A stretch of 64,000 nt of DNA from the NCBI RefSeq assembly GCF_030272615.1, contig NC_081411.1:43767017-43831016 (forward strand). Reading direction: 5' to 3'. The position numbers were made by a program, and so were the translations under genes. Below the pieces are notes generated by a model. The model had not been told where the DNA came from. It did no database searches and saw only the letters and a program-made list of their open reading frames with translations. This document shows, one piece after another, positions 43,427 through 53,100 of the stretch; within the stretch, counting starts at the first letter, position 1; every line of letters starts with the position of its first letter. The stretch is from Cryptomeria japonica. Lineage: Eukaryota; Streptophyta; Pinopsida; Cupressales; Cupressaceae.

Positions 43427-44527
43427 ATGAAGCAATTGGAAATAGCTCTTTCAGACTATGATACAAAAAAATTGAAGAATATCAAACTTGAAGATGATCT
43501 AAAGGCTGCACAGGATATTATTCAAGCACTTCAAGAAAATCTTACAATTGCAAGAAACAAGAGAAGAGAACTTTGTGAAAAGATGCAGAATAATGAAGAT
43601 GAAAAGGAAACTCTTAGTGATCTGGTGAACAAGCTAAAACAAGAAAACACTACTACAAAGAATGAGATGCAGGATATGACTATGAGATTTTGCAAAGAAA
43701 TTGAAGATAGGAAGAAAAATGAAGAAGAATTGACTAGAAGACTGAATGATGTTGAAAATACAAATACAAGACTTAGTCATGAAAATGATATGTTGAAGAT
43801 AGATCTAATGCATACACAAAATAACTCAAATAAACTCATGAGACAGAAAGGAATCTTGGAAAGAGAACTGGCTGCTGCAAATCAACACAAAGAAAAATTC
43901 AAGAAAAGCTCAGAAGAACTTATTGACATGTTGAAGAAACAGAAACCTAATGGTGATACAAATGGCCTTGACTTTGAAGTTGGTGAAAGCTCTGGTACTA
44001 CAAACACACATGATCATAGAAAACCAGTAAGACAAGCAAATGCTTATAAATTTAATGGCAAATGTTGTAACTGTAATAAATATGGTCATAGAGCAAATCA
44101 GTGTAGATCTAGAAATTATCAAAACACTAATACACCCACCAGTCAATGTTCTAAATGCAACAAAATTGGTCATAATTTAGATAATTGCAGAATGAATGTA
44201 AGATGTTGTGTTTGTGGGAGATTTGGACATTTATCTAACCAATGCAGAACACAAACCGGCATAGGATATGGGAAAGCTATTCAAAAAAACAATGTGACTT
44301 GTTATGCTTGTAAAAAGATTGGACATATTGCAAAATTTTGTAGAAGTAAGGCACCACCGGCAAATAATAATGGTCCTAGTTTGAAAGGTAAAGAAAAGGT
44401 TGAAGAGGTAAAGCAAGAATTCTCAAAACAATGGATCAAAAAGTCAGATCAGAATGTTGATAGGAATACTCCTCCACTGGCAGAACAGAGTAACACTCCA
44501 CTGGCAGGAGACTCTTCATCCAACTAA
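43427..44527 (+). CDS. Gag-like protein of L: long coiled coil plus four CCHC knuckles
   Basis: The frame is open from within the LTR; the first ATG is at 43427, giving 366 codons. About residues 1-180 are a predicted coiled coil with heptad-like Leu/Glu/Lys spacing (LKAAQDIIQALQENL, DLVNKLKQENTTTK, RLNDVENTNTRLSHENDML). A short linker leads to four zinc knuckles: CCNCNKYGHRANQC, CSKCNKIGHNLDNC, CCVCGRFGHLSNQC and CYACKKIGHIAKFC. The C-terminus is Lys- and Pro-rich. A retroviral-type capsid domain is not seen. Knuckles bind nucleic acid in Gag proteins; the coiled coil could give multimerisation (inference). It is the only long undamaged frame of its family here. It is followed after 306 bp by ORF2. 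Confidence 0.7.
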   Translation: MKQLEIALSDYDTKKLKNIKLEDDLKAAQDIIQALQENLTIARNKRRELCEKMQNNEDEKETLSDLVNKLKQENTTTKNEMQDMTMRFCKEIEDRKKNEEELTRRLNDVENTNTRLSHENDMLKIDLMHTQNNSNKLMRQKGILERELAAANQHKEKFKKSSEELIDMLKKQKPNGDTNGLDFEVGESSGTTNTHDHRKPVRQANAYKFNGKCCNCNKYGHRANQCRSRNYQNTNTPTSQCSKCNKIGHNLDNCRMNVRCCVCGRFGHLSNQCRTQTGIGYGKAIQKNNVTCYACKKIGHIAKFCRSKAPPANNNGPSLKGKEKVEEVKQEFSKQWIKKSDQNVDRNTPPLAEQSNTPLAGDSSSN

Positions 44528-44833
44528 AGAAAATTCCTTTGAGGGTTTAGCAACATATGGAAAAACATGCTATTATTCCCTCAGTTGATGGTGAGAAGTT
44601 GAAATTACTTCTATACCAGCAGATATGTTAAGTTATAACTTAACCGACATGCATTAAATGTGATGGTTGGCGAAAATAACATTATAAAGCAAGTATTTTG
44701 GCTCCATTTTTCATTCATCGAGCATTCAAATCTTTGAGAGTGCGAGAATTCCCGAGCGAAGGCATTCCAAGCAAAGAAGTGAAGCAATCCATCAAATCAT
44801 TTATCCCTAAGGCAGATTAAGGTATTTATAACT
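44528..44833 (+). promoter_or_regulatory. Spacer between gag-like gene and ORF2 of L
   Basis: 306 bp without coding signal. It contains ATTATAAAG near 44671, about 160 bp before the ORF2 ATG, a possible internal promoter; no proof. The equivalent spacer in A is 522 bp. Confidence 0.35.
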
Positions 44834-45122
44834 ATGGCATCTTCATCTACTCCTGAATTCATTGCAAACCCTACTGTTGTTGAGGTAGTTAAGCGCCCTA
44901 GACCCGTTTTCCAATTGGTTCCGGAAATTGCAAAGAAAGATTATAGCATAGGTGCATTTTCTCAAATCCCTAAAGGAGAAGTTTATGCTGAAGACCCTAG
45001 AATGTATATTCATTGTCATATTGATGAACTAGGTGATGATGAGATTAAAAATATGTATAAAACTGAAATTTGTGATGAGTCCAAAAATATCAAGCCTGAA
45101 CATAAGATAATTGAAACCCTAG
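44834..45122 (+). pseudogene. ORF2 of L, 5' part
   Basis: The start ATG at 44834 (MASSSTPEFIANP) leads to YIHCHIDELGDDEIKNMY and then IETL. The frame is broken by insertion of C at 45123 and resumes at 57931 with GFTEILSIPDFHKD. The segment matches the ORF2 N-terminus of A (CHVEELGHTEIKDMY). Function is unknown. Confidence 0.7.
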
Positions 45123-46780
45123 TGTAGCGTCGTAAATTGTACGCACTCGCTAGGGTGGTACAATTTCACACCTAGTTTAGCACCCGCCTTAGTGCATTTT
45201 GCATTTTGCATTGCATTTCTCCTTAAGCACTTAATTAATCAAATTAATTAGGTCTAAGGTTCCTATTTCATCATTCTCTACATCATAAAGTTGGGCCCTT
45301 TCACTAAAGCGCGCCCTTCGCATTTTGTTCCTTCAATACATCACTTAATCAAAAACCCTAATTAAGTCCTATTCCGAACTTGGGGGCTTGGTTTCGGGGT
45401 CAAAACATCTCGAAATCACCTGTAACTTCAAGATTCTCTCTAAAATCATCATATCCGACGGCCCTGAAAATTTGGTGAAAAGTTGTCGAGACCATGGCGC
45501 CTGTGCACATGGTCCCGGACATTTTTCCCGAAATTTTAGGAGCGCGATCCAATCATAAAATAAAGCTTAACCCCAAGAAATTGGCGGGATATTCAATCTC
45601 TAGGTCGGCCAAAATACGAATTTACGACCTAGGGTTTCATACATAAGAATTCTCTTTCTTCATTTGGAGGGATGGGATTTTTGTTTTCCAGGAACTTCAT
45701 ATGCAGCGAAAGAGCAGATCTTTGAGGACTTCAACAACATTCAACATCATTCTATCAAGCATCTATCAAATTCATTCATCCACTTAGGGCTTGGAAGACA
45801 TTGAAGAACAATAGGAGATTACCGACTGAAGATTGGCTTGTACTCCTCCCTTGAGGGTTGGGTATGATTTCGTATTATTTTCATGTCTTTGCATAAGCTT
45901 TGATACATCATTTATTCATGCTTTAGATCACACTGCATCTTGATTTAGAGCATTTACATTATCATTTACAAGCAATTAGGGTTTACTTTCTAAGGTTGCT
46001 CTAGTTTGCTTTCTTGCATTTTGGACCTTGCACACACACTAGGTCTACACACACAATACATTTTACAAAACAACTTGGCTATTCGTGGAGGTGGAAATCA
46101 CTGAAGCGGGGGTTTGACTAAGGCAAAACCCTATATAGCTGCCCCTCCCCCTTTTCAGATATTATTGCAGGTTTCGAGATTCGAACGACGCCGCGGGATA
46201 CAGATCCAGAGGGAGAAAGTTGGGACAGCACTCTGTGTGAAATTGCAGAGCAGAAGACCGGGACAGGGGCGCTGGGCGCCCTGGTCCTGCCAGGACAGGG
46301 GCGCTGGGCACCCTGGTCCCTGGGACAGAGGTGCTGGGTGCCCTGGTCCTCCGGACAGACAGTGTACAGACAATTTCCAGACAGTGTTTCAGAGTGCAGA
46401 ACAGTGGTTTTCGGTGTAGTTTTCAGGACAGTGGCGCCCGCGCCCCCGTCCCGAACATTTTCAGTCCGATTTTGACTCCGGGTACATATCTGCATTCTTA
46501 TTTCATCCTTGTACTTACAGTTGTTCATTGTTTAATCTCAATTCTGCAATCTTGTTATTAGTTCATACTTGCATTTTGGGATTAGGGTTTGAACTTGCAT
46601 TACTTGATTTTATAATTTCAACAAGGGAATAGAAATCCTAATAGATATCCCGTGGCTCTCTCTTTCACCAAAAGAAGTAGCCAATTGTGCGATATCTCTA
46701 GGCTCTTTCGTATTCCGTAATGTGTGTCAAAAGGTAGGATTAGGGCATGATTAACCTAGTCTCGCTTTTTCCCCTACACA
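45123..46780 (+). repeat. 5' LTR of element C
   Basis: 1658 bp, TGTAGCGTCG to CCCCTACACA. TATA box TATATAG at 46132-46138. Downstream of it (about 46258-46352) are three roughly 36 bp GC-rich units of the type GGCGCTGGGCGCCCTGGTCC. Short reading frames here on both strands overlap the GC-rich units and are not supported as genes. Confidence 0.9.
46132..46138 (+). promoter_or_regulatory. TATA box of element C
   Basis: CCCTATATAGC in the 5' LTR; the same at 57277-57283 in the 3' LTR and inverted at 60851-60857 in the LTR of D. Conservation in three LTRs supports it. Confidence 0.6.
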
Positions 46781-46951
46781 TTTTGGTGAACCCGACGTGA
46801 ATCTATCATTGCTTCCTCTTGCATTGCATTTGTTAGATCTAGATCTAGATTTAGTGTGTTTTCATTTCATTTCATTAAAAGAGAAAAATAGAAAAAAAAA
46901 AGAGTGTGTTTCTTTGCATTGTGTGTTTAAATTTTATGCAATCTTTTCAAA
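46781..46951 (+). other. Primer-site position and leader of C
   Basis: Directly after the LTR the sequence is TTTTGGTGAACCCGACGTGA; TGGTGAACCCGACGTG would pair with a tRNA 3' end, but I cannot name the tRNA. The leader is about 170 bp, A/T-rich, before the first ATG at 46952. Confidence 0.5.
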
Positions 46952-49347
46952 ATGTCAGATTTTTATTTGCAAAATGTTCATGCTTTTGATGATTATTATG
47001 AGTATAGCCAAGATGAATTAGATGAAGCATTAGATGAGTTTTTGAACCCAAAGGATGCTAAACCTTCATTTTACCAAAAACTCATAAACCTTGTTACTAT
47101 GCCATTTAGGTGTGATGAGAAAGATAAGTCGAATGGTTCTTCTCAAGGATACATTCCTATCCACTCTTCCCCTGAAACTAGTAACATGGTTGTTTTCAAT
47201 AATCCCCTCTATGAGGAGATGTCTCCTTTTGAATAAAAAGACAAACCTTTTAACCGATATGATCATGCTTTGTTGGATGATGCTCTTGATGACTTTGTGG
47301 CTTTGTCGAAACCTTTAAACAAAAACAAGACCTCTAAATTGGTTAACATGATAAATTTGAATGAATATAACAAGCCTCTCTTTGAAGTCCAAGGTGCTCA
47401 TCCTTCTCCCACCTTTCAAATTCCTAAAACTCCTCTCCTTACTGTCCAAGGAAGGTATGATCATGATTCCTTTCGTACCTTGAATAAACCAATCATCACG
47501 GTGCAAGGAAGAAGACCTATAAGTCCTTACAATTATGCTAAGCAAATAACTAGAGAGAGTTATCATGCGGTTGCCCATACCTATCATACCAGAAATAATA
47601 GGCAACCTAATCCTCCTCCTGTCATTCCAGTCTCTCTTCCTAATCCTCAACCAATTCTTCCTCAAGCTCCCCGTATTTCGCAAGTTATGGGTAAGGAATA
47701 TGATCTCATAGAACAACTCAAAGCTACCCCTGCTAAGATATCCCTTTGGGATTTGATTCAAACTTCTTCCGCTCATCATGGAATGTTACAAGATGCCTTG
47801 AAAGATTTGAATGTTCCTCCACCGAACACATCTAGTAATATAGCATCTTTTGTTAACTCTGTGATGAATCCTAAAGCTCAAATTGTGTTTTCTCAAGATG
47901 AGTTGCCTACTAGTGAAATTCAACAACAATATGATCCCTTGATGATTGTGGTTGTCATGAAAGACACTGCTATAAGACAAACACTAGTAGATAATGGCTC
48001 TGGCCTTAATGTGTGTAGCATCAATTTATTGCATAAGATGAATGTGGATACATCTCTTATTGAGCCTGACTCTCGTCCCATTCGTGGCTTTGACAATGTG
48101 GCTAAAACTTCATTGGGTATCATCACCTTACCTCTCATAGTGGGACCTGTTACTTTGCCTACTCCTATCCATGTTATGCCTGGAAATTTAACATATAACT
48201 TGTTATTAGGGAGGCCTTGGATTCACAGCATGCAAGCTGTCCCCTCTACATTGCATAGACAAGTTAAATTCGTTTATAACAATAAGACATACACCTTGAT
48301 GGGTGATACTAATTTTCAGGCTTGTCTACAAACATCTAATTCTAAAGGAGATTCTTCTAAGCCATCCTCGTCTAGTGATGACTCTTTAAACAAGAAACCT
48401 ATCGATGAGTCTTCGCTTTCCGATGATCAAAATCCTTCGGATGAGTCTGGACCTCCTGGAGAAGATCCTTCTCGACTTGAAAATACGCATAAAAAGGATT
48501 TTGATCCTGAGAAGGTTCTCGCAGAAGATGATTGGGGATCTCTTGATTTTAACCCTACCTTTGTAGGTGAATATAAGGTTCCTTCTAGAGAAATTAAAGT
48601 TGGAAAGAAGGAAGAAGCTAAAAATCAATCAACCTTACCTAAATCTATGAGTAATAATTTTGTGGCCGCTTCTCAAACTCCTTCTCCTCACATCTATAAT
48701 TATGAAGAGTTTGATTCTTTGTCTTATGAAAAACCACCTTCTCTTCCTGAAATGGCTGATCGTTATGGTCGTGGTTTTCGCATTTTCGCTAAGCATGGGT
48801 ATCATGGAAAAGGTTGTGGTGCTAATGAACAAGGGATAAGAGTTCCTCTAGAGACTAATTTTCACAATTATGCCTTTGGACTTGGCTATAATCCCTGCAG
48901 ACGTACTAAAGCTTCTAAAAGACCATGCATTAGTGTTAATGCTATTTCTACATCTCTATCAATACAACACCCTGAGTATATTGACGAGGATTCTTTGGGT
49001 GATTGTGCTTTGGATATCTTCCCTACCGACGACGCTTTAGCTGAGTTCTTGGGAGCCTATGACACTCTTCCTCGTTATCATCACAATAGGGGACTCCCTT
49101 ATTGTTTGAACACTTAAGCCTATTTTGGAAAAGAGATTGATAACGATAAGATTGTGAAAGAATTCCCTCAGTTAAAGGATACTCCTCAACAAAGTAATCT
49201 TCTCATAAGTGACACCACTGATGTTAAGATGGATCCTTGCAATAAAGAGAAAGTCATTAAAATTGGGAAATGTTTGGATGAAGAAGAACAGAAACAATAT
49301 GAAGAACTATTGCATGAATTCCCTGAGATATTGCTTGGGCATATTCT
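46952..49347 (+). pseudogene. C polyprotein 5' part: unknown N-terminus, protease, G-patch
   Basis: The start ATG is at 46952 (MSDFYLQNVHAFDDYY). An in-frame TAA lies at 47234-47236, then the frame is open to a second stop at 49115-49117. Residues up to about 240 contain a Pro-rich segment and FEVQG/LTVQG/ITVQG repeats but no capsid domain. The linker KISLWDLIQTSSAHHGMLQ comes before the protease, which has TLVDNGSGLNVC (about 47984) and NLLLGRPWIHSMQAVPS. An acidic Ser-rich stretch follows, then a G-patch-like motif (GFRIFAKHGYHGKGCG, about 48770; FGLGYNP). The last part (49154-49347) carries EEEQKQYEELLHEFPEI and then shifts by one base (near 49330). D at 63490-64000 is homologous to the G-patch region. 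Confidence 0.8.
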
Positions 49348-50424
49348 GACATGCCTGGTATAGATCCTAAGATTGTTACTCATAATATTGTCTTAGTTCC
49401 TGACGCTAAGCCCGTGAAACAAAAGATTCGAAAAATGAATCCTAGGGTGGCTCTGCTTGTTAAGGCTGAGATTGAAAAATTATTGGAGGCTGGATTTATC
49501 CGCCCTATTGACTATTCCCCATGGATTTCAAATATTGTCATTGTGGCTAAACCAGACAACAAAATAAGAATGTGTACTGACTTTCGAGATTTGAATAAAG
49601 CTTCCTTGAAAGATGATTTCCCTCTTCCAAACATTGACATGATAGTTGATTCTACGGCAGGACATGCCTTGTTATCCTTCATGGATGGTTTTTCAGGTTA
49701 CAATCAAATTTTTATTAACCCTCAAGATCAATTCAAAACTGCTTTCACCACTCCTTGGGGTACGTTTTGTTGGATAATGATGCCTTTTGGACTTAAAAAC
49801 GCCGGTGCAACTTATCAACGAGCGATGACCCTTATCTTTCATGATTATATGCATAAGATTTTAGAGGATTATGTTGATGATATTTTGGCCAAATCCTTTC
49901 TTCGCATGGATCATGTTAAAGTCCTTCGTCAAATCTTTGAAAGAATTCGTAAATATCACATGCGCTTGAATCCCCGAAAATGTGTTTTTGGTGTGGATAG
50001 TGGAAAACTATTAGGATTCATAGTTTCGCATCGTGGGATTGAGGTGGATACTAAGAAAAAAGGTGCTATTGTTAACATGCCACCTCCTCGAAATGTGTCT
50101 CAACTTAAAAGCTTACAAGGAAAGATTCAAGCTATTCGTAGGTTTGTGTCTCAACTTGCGGATCGTACCTTTCCTTTTACTCAACTTCTTAAAAAGGATA
50201 TCACTTTTCAAAGGAATGAGGATTGTCAGCAAGCATTTGAAGATTTAAAAGTGTATTTGGCTAGTCCTCCTATTCTTCAACCTGCCGAACCTTCTAAACC
50301 CTTCCTTCTGTATACAGCTGCTTCCTCTCATGCTCTCGCAGCATTGTTGGCACAACATGATAAAGATGGTAAGGAATGTCCGGTTTATTACATAAGTCGT
50401 ACCTTACTTGATTATGAGACCTGA
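49348..50424 (+). pseudogene. C reverse transcriptase and first RNase H (N-terminal part)
   Basis: Continues the frame after the single-base loss at about 49330 (AWAYSDMPGIDP in the correct frame). RT blocks: AEIEKLLEAGFIRPIDY, MCTDFRDLNKAS, FMDGFSGYNQI, MPFGLKNAGATYQRAM and the active site YVDD at 49870-49881, all intact. The connection and RNase H begin with PFLLYTAASSHALAALLAQ and end at YYISRTLLDYET, then TGA at 50422-50424. The frame continues on the other side (YSAIERQCLAL), and the stop is explained by CGA to TGA, a CpG transition. RT copies element RNA to DNA. Confidence 0.9.
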
Positions 50425-52497
50425 TATTCTGCGATAGAAAGACAATGCTTGGCCTTGGTGTTTGCGACTCAAAAATTGAGACATTATCTTTTAAATTCAG
50501 AAGTCCACGTCATGGTAAAGTTTGATCCTCTGAAACATCTTTTTTCTAAAACTGATTTATCAGGACGTCTAGCTAAGTGGGTTATGATGTTAACTGAATT
50601 TGACCTTAAATTTGTTTCACAAAGAGCAATTAAAGGACAAGCGTTGACCGATCACTTGGTTGAGGCCCCTTCACCTTTCTCCTTCCCTAACCCTGAGTCC
50701 TTTCCTAACGACTTTATTCTTTCTATAGAGAAAGATGAAACTTGGGAGTTGTACTTTGATGGTTCTAAGTGTCGTACGGGATCGGGGGCAGGGGTTGTTC
50801 TGATTTCTCCTACAAAGAAACCTATTCCTTTATCATATCGTCTAAATTTCCTGTGTACCAATAACATTGCTGAGTATGAGGCTCTTATAGCGGGAATAAA
50901 AGCAGCCTTAGCTGTGAATATAAAACACATACATATCTATGGAGATTCACAATTAATTATAAGACAAGTAATAGGAATATATCAAGAAAAACAAGACAAA
51001 TTATCACAATATAAAGATCTTGCTATCTCTCTATTACAAAATTTCAATTCTTATACCATGGAACCCGTTCCTCGAAAAGATAATCGACATGCGGATGCAA
51101 TGGCATGTGTGGCTTCTCTAGTATCTTTAGAGGACCCTATGGTCGATCTTAATTTTGTTATTCACAATCTTATTTCTCCAGCTATTGTAGACGATTCTAG
51201 CCTGGTAACATGTTGTGACTTTGTAGACTCAGATGAATGGTTCTCGCATATCATAAGATATTTGACCGATGGTACCTTTCCTGATTCCTCTAATAGGAAC
51301 ACTAGGGCTAGAATCTGCAAGCTGTCTGCTAGATATATCATCCTTTCTAATGTCCTTTATCGAAGAGGTTATGATGGTCTCCTCCTTCGTTGTCTTAACA
51401 AGTCGGAAATCCCCGTTGCTCTTGAAGAGGCACATTCAGGTGCCTGTGGGGGGCATTTTGGGGGCAAATCCCTGGTTCATAGGTTGCTTCGTATGGGATA
51501 CTATTGGCAAACTATGCAGAAGGATTCCTTTTCATTTGTTAAAAAATGTCATCAATGTCAACAACATAATAATCTGATTCATGCTCCTGCCCAAGAACTT
51601 CGTTCTCAAGTAGCTTCTTGGCCTTTCTCCGCATGGGGTTTGGATCTTATTGGAAAAATTTCTCCTCCTTCATCTCAGGGACACACCTTCATTATAACTG
51701 CAACAGATTACTTTACGAAGTGGGTAGAAGCTATTCCTCTTCGCTCTACTACTGCTGAAGTGATTTGTCAATTTCTTCTAGAAAACATCATTTCTCGATT
51801 TGGGATACCTTCCACTATTATCTCAAATAATGGGACATCGTTTAAAAACAAGGATGTGAAGAAATTCCTCGAGAAGTATCATATCAAACATCAATTTTCT
51901 ACACCATATTATCCTCAATCAAATGGCCAAGCCGAATCATCCAATAAGATAATTGAACAAATTCTTCGTAAAACCGTGAATAAGCATGGTAAGGATTGGA
52001 GTAACCAGCTGATCTATGCTCTTTGGGCCTACCGAACGAGTGTACGAATCGCTACGGGAACTACTCCTTATAATCTTGTTTATGGTGCTGATGCTATTAT
52101 GCCCTTAGAGTTAGAGATTCCATCACTTAGGGTTTCTCTCAAAGGTATAGTAGATGATGACTCTTATAGAGAACAACGACTTCAACAGCTGGAGATGCTT
52201 GACGAACAGCGCATAAACACTCTTGAGCATATTCAAGCGTATCACAAAACTCTACAACGAAGCTATAATGACAAGGTTATTCAACGTTCCTTCTCAGTAG
52301 GTGACTTAGTCCTTTATGAGAATCAGCGCAATGTGAATGCCTTGCCTGCTAAAAAGGGAAAATTTAGTCCTAATTGGCTTGGACCATATATCGTTATTGA
52401 GGATTATGGATCAGGTGCTTACAAAATAGCGGATGTAGATGGTACGCCTCTTAAAGAGCCTATCAATGCTATGCACTTGCGTAGATATTATGCTTAA
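50425..52497 (+). pseudogene. C RNase H, second RNase H and integrase
   Basis: The end of the first RNase H (LALVFATQKLRHYLL, AKWVMMLTEFDLKF) comes first. A second, Tat-type RNase H follows with DGSKCRTGSGAG (about 50758), NNIAEYEALIAG, IYGDSQLII and NRHADAMACV, so its acidic residues are all present. Integrase: zinc-binding part ending KKCHQCQQH, first Asp in WGLDLIGKI, the second catalytic position reads ISNNGTSF with Asn at 51826-51828 where Asp is expected, and the Glu in NGQAESSNK. The C-terminal domain has FSPNWLGPYIVIEDYGSGAY, stop at 52497. The order second RNase H after RT-RNase H is standard for the Tat lineage, unlike F. Confidence 0.9.
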
Positions 52498-53100
52498 TTC
52501 TTCATTTCTTATCTATCTTCTTTTTCAAATTCTGCAACATTGGATAATATGTTAGTATTTCTTAATTAAAGCAAAATAGAATTAAATGTTATGTTAATCT
52601 ATATTGCTTCGTTCCTGACAAGCATGTCTTCTTACTTTTTAGTTTGTCTTGAATTCATTTATGTAAATTGTAAAAGATTTACATTTTTTTTCATTATGCT
52701 AGCATATTATACAATGTCTTTATGTGTTAAGTAGAATCGTATCATGTTGTGTTTAAGTTCAAAATTAGATCACATTAGTTATATGATTCTTAGACTTAAT
52801 GCATATTTCTTCCTTATCCTCAATGTCGTACTTGATTAAATATTTTAATTAAGTCACACATGTATCAATTTAATCATGGAGCATTGAGAAATCAATCACA
52901 TGGAAATTAAATTCTGAACATACATGTACATTCACCAAATGTATTAGATTTAATCAAAACAAAACATACATTGTTTTAAGCATTAGAGATAACACATTTG
53001 AGACAAAAGAGAAGCATGTATATATACATATATATGTGTGGATCGTATACAAATCTAGGTCACTGTATATCCAAAATGTGACCTCTCCTACATCATACAA
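52498..53100. other. Non-coding spacer of C downstream of integrase
   Basis: About 600 bp, A/T-rich, with no supported reading frame. It would be the 3' end region of the antisense PMD gene as well. Confidence 0.5.

Noticed and set aside
46114-46561. Overlapping reading frames on both strands in the LTRs of C (also 57259-57777 and 60644-60871)
   Set aside because: They arise from the GC-rich repeat units; the frames on the two strands are mirror products of the same LTR sequence and have no leader or domain support.
47315-48832. Several minus-strand frames opposite the C polyprotein
   Set aside because: They are shadows of a well-supported protease and G-patch coding strand.
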